Shown here in pieces: positions 56,881 to 64,000 of a stretch of 64,000 nt of DNA (within the stretch, counting starts at the first letter, position 1; each line of letters begins with the position of its first letter). Made by a program: the position numbers and the translations under genes. Under the pieces are notes generated by a model. The model saw only the letters and a program-made list of their open reading frames with translations. It made no database searches and had not been told where the DNA came from. The stretch comes from Muricea muricata (lineage: Eukaryota > Cnidaria > Anthozoa > Malacalcyonacea > Plexauridae). The stretch is taken from NCBI GenBank assembly GCA_963855995.1, contig OY979719.1, positions 4,464,001 through 4,528,000 of the forward strand. The letters are read 5' to 3'.

Positions 56881-59800
56881 TATATGCCCTCTTCAAAATG
56901 GAACTTAAAAATGTCTGGTCAGATTTTGTATTTGCTTATCATATATGTTCACATTTTGGTAGCTTTACAGTGCATATGAAGTTCGATGAAGTGAACCCTG
57001 TTGATGAAAAGTGTAGAGAAGGTCTTAATATTTTCATGTTTTATTTTAAATTTAAGTGCTTCAAATATTGTTTGGGTGATTCTCCTGTCACATACAAGAC
57101 ATTGCTATTTATTTTGGTGTCACAAAAATTGAATGCTGGTGAAATGTTGAGATCCTAGGTAGTGGCACTAGCTGTAACTCCCTGAAGCTAACTGAAATCA
57201 GGGTTGCTAACTTGGCTTTTTTGTGGCCAAATAACTCGATTTTAGCTTGTTTATTACTTGTTTGGCCTTGAAAAAGTGTTTGACTATTTTATGTATGTAT
57301 TCAACATAATATTACTTTATTTCATGCAAAAGTTCAAGACTTAGAAGTTAGATTTAGAACAGTTACTCTAGAAATTAGCTTGACCAAATTTGACCAATGC
57401 ATGTCAAAAACTTTGATAACATTTGGATCTTTTTTAGTTGTTTTTTTTTAAGTTTGGCCTTAGTCAGTTAAATTTGGTCTTATTCAGATAAATTTGGTCT
57501 TTTATTAATTGTCATTTAGTTTTGTGCATGTGCAGAAGCCTACCAACCCTGACTGAAATCCTTGACCGGAAGGTCTGCATGTATGTTCAAGTGTTGTGTG
57601 GTTTGACTAATTTCCTGTTCTGTGGTCATGTTTTTTATTTTTGATTGATCCAGCTGACAAACTTAACAAAATTTTCTTGCAAAAGGGCAAATCTAAACCA
57701 TGCAAATTTTTTTGGCTACCTGCATGAAACCCAGTATACAGGCATGAAAACTATGAACACCTGACATGCCATGTGTGTGACCAGAGGAGAATCATAAACA
57801 TATGATAATTCCACAATAAGTGACTATGTTTACATTTTGGAAAAAAAAATCAAGTGCACTTCTTTTATCCATCACCGAAAGAAAGACAATGTTGAATGTT
57901 AATGCTTATTATTTCATTATTCTACAATGAGTCGGACATCGAGCAGAATTCAGGGTTGACAAATTGCTCTTTATTCAAAAACCTAACAATTTGTGTAAAA
58001 TACTATTCAGTTTGTAAAAAAATTATTATTACTAAATGCATGATTGGTTTATTTTTAGATCCTATTTGAAAAAAAACTCAAGTTGGCCTCAGTGATAAAG
58101 CTATTGGGTTTGTCATTGTTTGACTTTGTGATATTTTACTGACTTGACATAAAGGAGATTGAGGCAGTTTTATCAGAAACAATCCTCCAGAATTTGGATA
58201 TGGCCATTAAATCCATTGTTGCTGAATATATAGTCTAGTCTGCTTAAACATAAAAAACACTCATTTAAATTGATAAAAAAGCATTTTAAAAACATATTTT
58301 TTTGTTTCCTGGTTTACCATCTCAATCTTCTTTTTTGTGTTTTATTTTAAAGTCATCTTTCAACTTTCAGTGTTGATCTAAAAGTTTGGAAAGTTCATTT
58401 GAAAATCACAACAGTCTTAGTTCTGACATTATTTGATGAACTTTTAGAACCACTCAAGTACACAAAACACACTTAATTTGCAGTGCTTCGTGCTAATTTA
58501 TCTGTGAAACAGATTGGGATTTTGTAACAGAGCTTTCCAACTTTAAGATGAACTACTTGAGGTCAAAATAGCTAGCATATTATAATTCTTCATTGCAAAT
58601 TAGAATTTTTTTGGAATTGAGATGAATTGAAGCAGTTTGAAAAGACGAAACAGTTGAAGTGGAAGAAACTTCCTTGACTAACATAACAAGGAGAACCACA
58701 ACCAGACAACTAAATTCTGTAGGCCATGTTTTGCGTTGTAGCAAAGAAAAAATCTGAAATTAAATGCTATTACATGGGAGCTCTAACAGTATTTCAACAA
58801 ATCAAAAATTAACAGCGATGCTATATTTCAGATTTTACAGATTTCTTAATATGACAAATTTCATTTGTTGAGTATCAGATCTTTTCTATTAAAAATAAAA
58901 TGGTCCTGCATTAGATCGAGTGAATTAATATAAATCAGTTGCAGACTTTAATTTTATAAGTAACATTTGTAAAATTACAAGGTATTTTCTTTAATCTTCA
59001 ATTTTTTTCCTGAACTTTTCATATTGTCTTGTTGTGGTAAATTAATGATTGGCAATTGAAATATTTGTGAAAAATTTCTATTCTATTTGCTTCAGTTCAT
59101 GTTTACTTTTCAAATAGTTCTAGTTTGTAACCATGATAATGTTATAAGAAAACAGGTTCACATTGCTTTTTAACATGGTCTTTTCAACACGTTAAGATAA
59201 GTTTATACTTCAAAGAAGTTTGTTTTTAACCTGACAATGTTACCTTTCAAAATTAACTAAATTCAATTTCTTCAAAAGGATTCCATCTTCAGTTCTCACC
59301 TTTTAATAGAGTTATCTATTTTGACTTTTTAGCTTGTTTTCTGTATTATTGAAACTATGAGACTATAAAAGGCAACAAAGTTTGAAAGTCATTAATTTGC
59401 ACACATTTCTCTTGATTATTGATAATTGCTTTACATTTTGAACTTTAACAAATCCTGGTCTACTACTAAGTAACTTCGGCTGTAGCCAGGCAGTCAAAAA
59501 GTTGTTTTTTCGTTGTTGTCTCTATGAAAAATACCATTTGAACCAATAAAGAAAAACAAAATTATGAATATCAAGAAGATTTTCGAAGATTATCTCAACC
59601 AAATTATCATAATTTGTGCTGAAAGCTTCTGTTTTCATGCACACCAGAAGAAATATGGTGTCTGAGACTTATTTAATATTCTTTTTTAAAACAAATTCAT
59701 ACATGTTGTGCAGTAAAATGTCTAAGAGATCTGTTTCTGAAAAAACGCCGTGCTCTATGCAATATCCTAAAACGTTTTCGTTTTTATTCTATATAGTTTT

Positions 59801-60680
59801 GGATTTTTTATGTAGAAAATCAAGTTTGCATATTTAACAATTCCACATTGTCAGGTTGGAAACACAATCAGAAAAATATGTGGCTCTGAGCATTGAAATT
59901 TCACACCCTTGTCAATTTCTTTTTTTTTTCATAATTGTTTTTGTGATTTTTCGACGTGTGCAAGAGTTTTTTTCGAGTTACAAAAAAATCTTTCCTAGAG
60001 GAATCATGTGCCTTTGTTATATGTCGCAAATGAATCAAAACTGGCTAGTAATTTGTGCATTTATTTTGTCTGACGTACACAAAACACAGCTGAAATGAAA
60101 TGATGTATCATCAACAATGCCTTTTATTTCAGAGGCTTAAAATGTGTTAGTCAATGCTCTGCCAAATTAACGTTGTGAGTTTTCTCCGGTTTCTTTCTAC
60201 GCGGAAAGTTGACAGGGTAATATATATGATAACAAGACGCCTGCTAAGGCGTTCACTCCGCCTGCCAAACGAAAATGGGCACAAGGCCAGGCAGGGCTGT
60301 AACTAGAGAGTTCATTGGGGGTGGGGTACATTCACTTATTTCTGTTCTGTCCAACTAATTCCTTTTTAAATCAATTATTATTACGGTACCTTCCAAGGCA
60401 TTTTAAGACATTGCTAGCACATCTTATGCAATCACTAAGATAACCAAAAATCAATGTCTGAGTGACCTGCCAGGCACTCTGTCCAGAGTCCTAGTAGGAT
60501 TGCATTTTTTAGAATTTAATTTAGATTAAAGACTTTAATAGTACATATGTTAAACAAGATTTTTTTGCCATAATGCCACCAACAAATAGCTGTTTTATTT
60601 TGCAAGTAAAGAAAATTTTACTAAAAGTGTATACAATACATCAGTCTATTAAATCCATCAATTTATTAAATCTATTCTGT
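56881..60680. other. AT-rich gene-free stretch
   Basis: No exon chain or known domain seen; scattered short frames only. The segment at about 58105-58190 (TTGTCATTGTTTGACTTTG, AAGGAGATTGAGGCAG) has a diverged direct copy at 63853-63925. A SINE body fragment is at 60180-60222 and a GGGCTGTAACTAG repeat fragment at 60295. Confidence 0.45.
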
Positions 60681-60681
60681 A

Positions 60682-61618
60682 GCACACTGCCTGAAGTCTC
60701 CACGATATAATTTGTTGGGAAAATGTTGGCTAGCCTTTTGATATATTGACCAGCTTTGAATTAGATATTTGATGTGTTGATAAGGTGTCAGGTAAATATT
60801 TGGCATGTTTATAAAATGTTGGTAAGGATTTTGACTAGTTGACAAGTTTTCGAGCAGACTTTTGACATGTTGATAAGATCTGAGTTAGTCTTTTGATATG
60901 TGGACAAGCTTTGAAATGGACTTTTGACATGTTGATATGCTCCTAGTTAGATTTTTGGCATGTTGACAAGATGTCGACAAGATGTCGGTTAGGTTTTTGG
61001 CTTGTTGACAAGATGTCAGTTAGGCTTTTGGCTTGTTGCAAAGATGCTGGTTAGGCTTTTGGCTTGTTGACAAGATGCCGGTAAGGCTTTTGGCTTGTTG
61101 ACAAGATGTCGGTAAGGCTTTTCACTTGTTGAAAAGATATCAGTTAGGCTTTTGGCTTGTTGACAAGATGTCGGTTAGACTTTGACCTGTACATGCCCAC
61201 AAGTTGTCAGTTAGACTTTCGACATGCTGACAAAGTATTTACTTCCAGAAAGCTTCAGGTGTCAGTTAAAACATTGGTATATAGGCAGGGTGTCTGATAA
61301 AGTTTTGGCAAATTAAGAAAGTGCCAGTTGAAATTTTACTAAATTTAAGTTAAATTTTGTTCTTTTTTTTATTTTGCATTTTTGAGTTTTTTTCTTGCTA
61401 TTTTAATAATTATAGCAACAATCTTTACAGTAATCGACTTAAAAGTATTTCTGTGATCTGTATTTTCTGTGATATCCAATTTGAAATCCTTTCTCTGAGT
61501 CAACTATTCAACGTGACGTTCTAACAAAACAAGTATTAAAATCGCTCATAAAAACAACAAAAATTAAAAATTAGACTAAGCTATTAAGTCTGAAGTCTCC
61601 ACGATATAATTTGTTGGG
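60682..61618. repeat. 30-bp direct repeats flanking a 31-bp minisatellite
   Basis: The sequence CTGAAGTCTCCACGATATAA followed by TTTGTTGGGA occurs at about 60689 and again at about 61589, apparently identical. Between them lies a tandem repeat (60750-61250, about 15 units of roughly 31 bases) with units such as TTTTGGCTTGTTGACAAGAT and GTCGGTTAGGC. The most regular units are at 60960-61180. Confidence 0.75.
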
Positions 61619-62135
61619 AACTTTAGACTAACATATGTATTTCTGGAATTGGAATGTAAAATGTCTCTTACCTTTTATTTGCCGTTTTAAAACATTTCTG
61701 GAGCAATTTTTTGATAAAGAACCTTCCTGTCCCTTTTTGTTGACTATTACATGTTAAAAATTGTGTTTTGTATGTAGATATTTCAGTAGAATTTGCGTTT
61801 GATTCTTGTGTAGAAATTTCTAAATTTCCTTAAAAGTAGGAATACAACAGAAAATGACGGAAGCACGCTCTCATCGCTCCTCGGTAAAGTTTCGCGGTGG
61901 AATTTGTCGTTTTAAAACATTTTGCATGAGAATTTTTGCACGTAAAACCTTCTTGCGGTTTAGATGTTCTAGCATACATGTTAAAATGCGTGTTTTGTTG
62001 ACATATTCCGCTGGAAATTGAGTTTAAACGACGTGTTTAGGTCGGCTCACGCGGCTTGTGCCCAGCGGTATCACCCATTAGCGGCGGCACCGACTTCTGA
62101 CACCGAAAAAAAAAAACAGAAACCGGGCGAATTTA

Positions 62136-62396
62136 AAACTCCGCCTCGCCACAGATTACTATGTACCAGATGTCTATCTTCGCCAAATATCTGTTACAAG
62201 TTTTTGACTGCTTACGCGAGCTGACGAAAGATTTCCGCCATGTTCTTAGTAAGCGCAACATACGTGATATTGCGAAAAATCACGAGTACTAGTGCAGGTG
62301 AAAATCGAGCACACAAATTTACCTTGCGAAAACACGAAGATAGACATCTGGTACAATAGTAATCTGTGGCCTCGCCTACGGCAGGCGGAGTAAAAA
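62136..62396. mobile_element. inverted repeat with CTCCGCCTCGCC arms
   Basis: AAACTCCGCCTCGCCACAG through GTACCAGATGTCTATCTTCG is matched inverted at 62337-62396, where an extra TACGGCAGG interrupts the arm. The loop is about 140 bases. GCGTTCACTCCGCCTGCC at 60249 may be a remnant of the same family. Confidence 0.55.
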
Positions 62397-62578
62397 GGCA
62401 ATTTAATTTTAATTTTGTGAATTTCGATTACAAAACATGCCTTGGACTGTCGACCAATTGATTTCGTCAGGCGATTACAGACTTGTGAGAGGAGGGGGGT
62501 AGCCTAATTACTAAAATGTAGTGAAAAAAGGACTTTCCATCTAATGGTGGGAGCAGGTTGGCGGGAACACTGGAGAAT

Positions 62579-63078
62579 AAAGGTCCTGTCACAATGCAAT
62601 TTTTCTTGCAACTTGAAATGCAATTCTACTATTGGGAGATGTAAAATTGGCAAATGCAAGTTTCCATCACAGTTTGCTGGGGTTTTTTAACGTACCAAAC
62701 ATTTGTCACAAATTTACTTAAGAGTAGATTTTCCCTGTAGCAAAAAAGATGGCAAATGTCGATTTTACCAGAGTGCATGGTAGTCTGAAATTGTTTAAAA
62801 AGGCAAATTAACGTCTTTTAAAGAACAGACAGAAAACAATAGGTTATTTTCACACTTGTGTTAAAATTTCAATCCAGTAGCTTTGTTTCTTGTCATCTTT
62901 TCTCACGTATTCTTTCTTGATACCTGCAATGCATTCTGGTAAAATCGACATGTCGCCATCTTTTTTGCTACGGTGAATGCAAGGAAAAGTGCACCGTGTG
63001 ACAGGGCCTTAAGGGTAAGAGGTGGATAGAGAAGGAGACGGAGCAGAAAAGAAAAATTGCACCGTGTGACAGGGCCTT
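62579..63078. mobile_element. MITE with AAGGCCCTGTCACACGG-type ends and a duplicated right end
   Basis: The left end AAGGTCCTGTCACAATGCAA has its inverted partner at 63050-63078 (TTGCACCGTGTGACAGGGCC) and another at 62988-63010. The right terminus is present twice as a tandem unit of about 68 bases that includes GGTGGATAG and GGAGACGGAGCAG. Inner arms at 62736-62780 and 62926-62973 (GTAGCAAAAAAGATGGC) are also inverted repeats. Confidence 0.6.
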
Positions 63079-63115
63079 GAGGGTGGGAGGTGGATAGGAG
63101 GAGACGGAGCAGGAT

Positions 63116-64000
63116 GTGGGAGTCGTGCAAGGTCGGGAGGTTAAAAAAGAACAAGGAATGTTATGTTTTTAATGCCTTTTAGACTTTTCTTGAGGCAATT
63201 AAAATTCAAACTGTCAAATCCAAACACTGTACAGAATGGCCGACTTTACGTGGTCTTTAGTTTTTACACAACCACTTGCATTGTTATCTTTTGCAGTTTG
63301 TTTACCATTTCAGTTATCTATCTTCAATAGAATTCTTTGAAATTTGTTTGTAGATCGACAAAATGCTTAACCTCCTCTCAACAACTGGCAGATTATGAAA
63401 AATGAAATTGTTAAAGGTATTGGAATATTGCATGTACAATATTGAATATGGGACAATTTGGGACAGTACGTATAATTTTGGACATGACGGTTTCATTCTC
63501 ACCTAATTTGACGATTATTTTGTGGGTACACATACCGTGGAATCTCATGTGCTCCAGAAGCATTTTAATCTTAGAAAAAGTCAAATAATGATGAACTGTG
63601 CTTTAAAAGAAAGTTAGAATCTTATTTGGTTCAAATCAATTGAATTATGGCCCAAGAGTTCATGAAAACACATACAAAAGGCTTTCTTAAAAAACTGAAA
63701 TATCAAATCTAGCAATTTTATATGTTATGCCTCTAAACAACACAATTCTGTTTCTAAAAATTGGTACCCTACTAGACCTATATGCATGATTATACTAATT
63801 TGGACATATTTATTTTTACCCATTAAAATATAAATTTGTGTTTAATCATTCGTGTTTGTCATTATTTGACTTTGTAATGTTGGTTAAACATAAGGAGATT
63901 GAGGTGACTTTGCCAGAAACAAAAACATCCATTATTATACTAAAATTTCAATATATATAGCAATTAAAACTAACCACAGGAAATATATTTCTACTTTTTA
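63116..64000. other. gene-free end of the window
   Basis: Only short frames of no recognisable kind. The stretch 63853-63925 is a diverged copy of 58105-58190. Nothing else of note. Confidence 0.4.

Noticed and set aside
56817..57158. 113-codon plus-strand frame.
   Set aside because: It begins in the duplicated SINE tail and has no recognisable domain.

Overview
This window is animal nuclear DNA: AT-rich, GT-AG introns, short exons, few long ORFs, and many short inverted-repeat transposon relics. The two recognisable genes, FCSK and TADA2B, are standard metazoan genes. The mix of tRNA-derived repeats, MITEs and satellite suggests a marine invertebrate, perhaps a cnidarian, but the sequence alone does not settle the phylum.

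Layout. 1-7.8 kb: no gene recognised; a patchwork of hairpin MITEs and a degenerate tRNA-like sequence. 7.8-12.7 kb (+): the last nine exons of an L-fucose kinase gene (GHMP kinase part), with a tandem repeat and a TA-flanked MITE inside one intron. 15.7-22.9 kb (-): seventeen exons of TADA2B, the ADA2b adaptor of the SAGA histone acetyltransferase complex, convergent with FCSK. Its ZZ finger, SANT and middle domains are intact; the C-terminal SWIRM domain is entered but could not be completed.

23.4-43.1 kb: the main feature is a giant inverted repeat of about 19.7 kb. Both arms begin with a similar end domain of roughly 0.6-0.7 kb and then run into tandem arrays of a 146-bp monomer, about 43 copies on the left and 83 on the right, meeting head to head at about 30360/30361. 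The monomer carries a tRNA-like Pol III promoter (A box and B box at tRNA spacing) that resembles tRNA-Gln. All tRNA-like units point away from the centre. The architecture is that of a Foldback-type element whose arms have become a tRNA-derived satellite.

43.2-64 kb: a possible small gene start (43622) with three tandem exon-like modules, one possible terminal exon on the minus strand (46139-46366), several tandem repeats, a 1.43-kb mariner-type relic, a tRNA-derived SINE and further MITEs. No large coding gene was recognised here.

The two recognised genes act in unrelated pathways (fucose salvage and chromatin acetylation). Their convergent arrangement is positional only.
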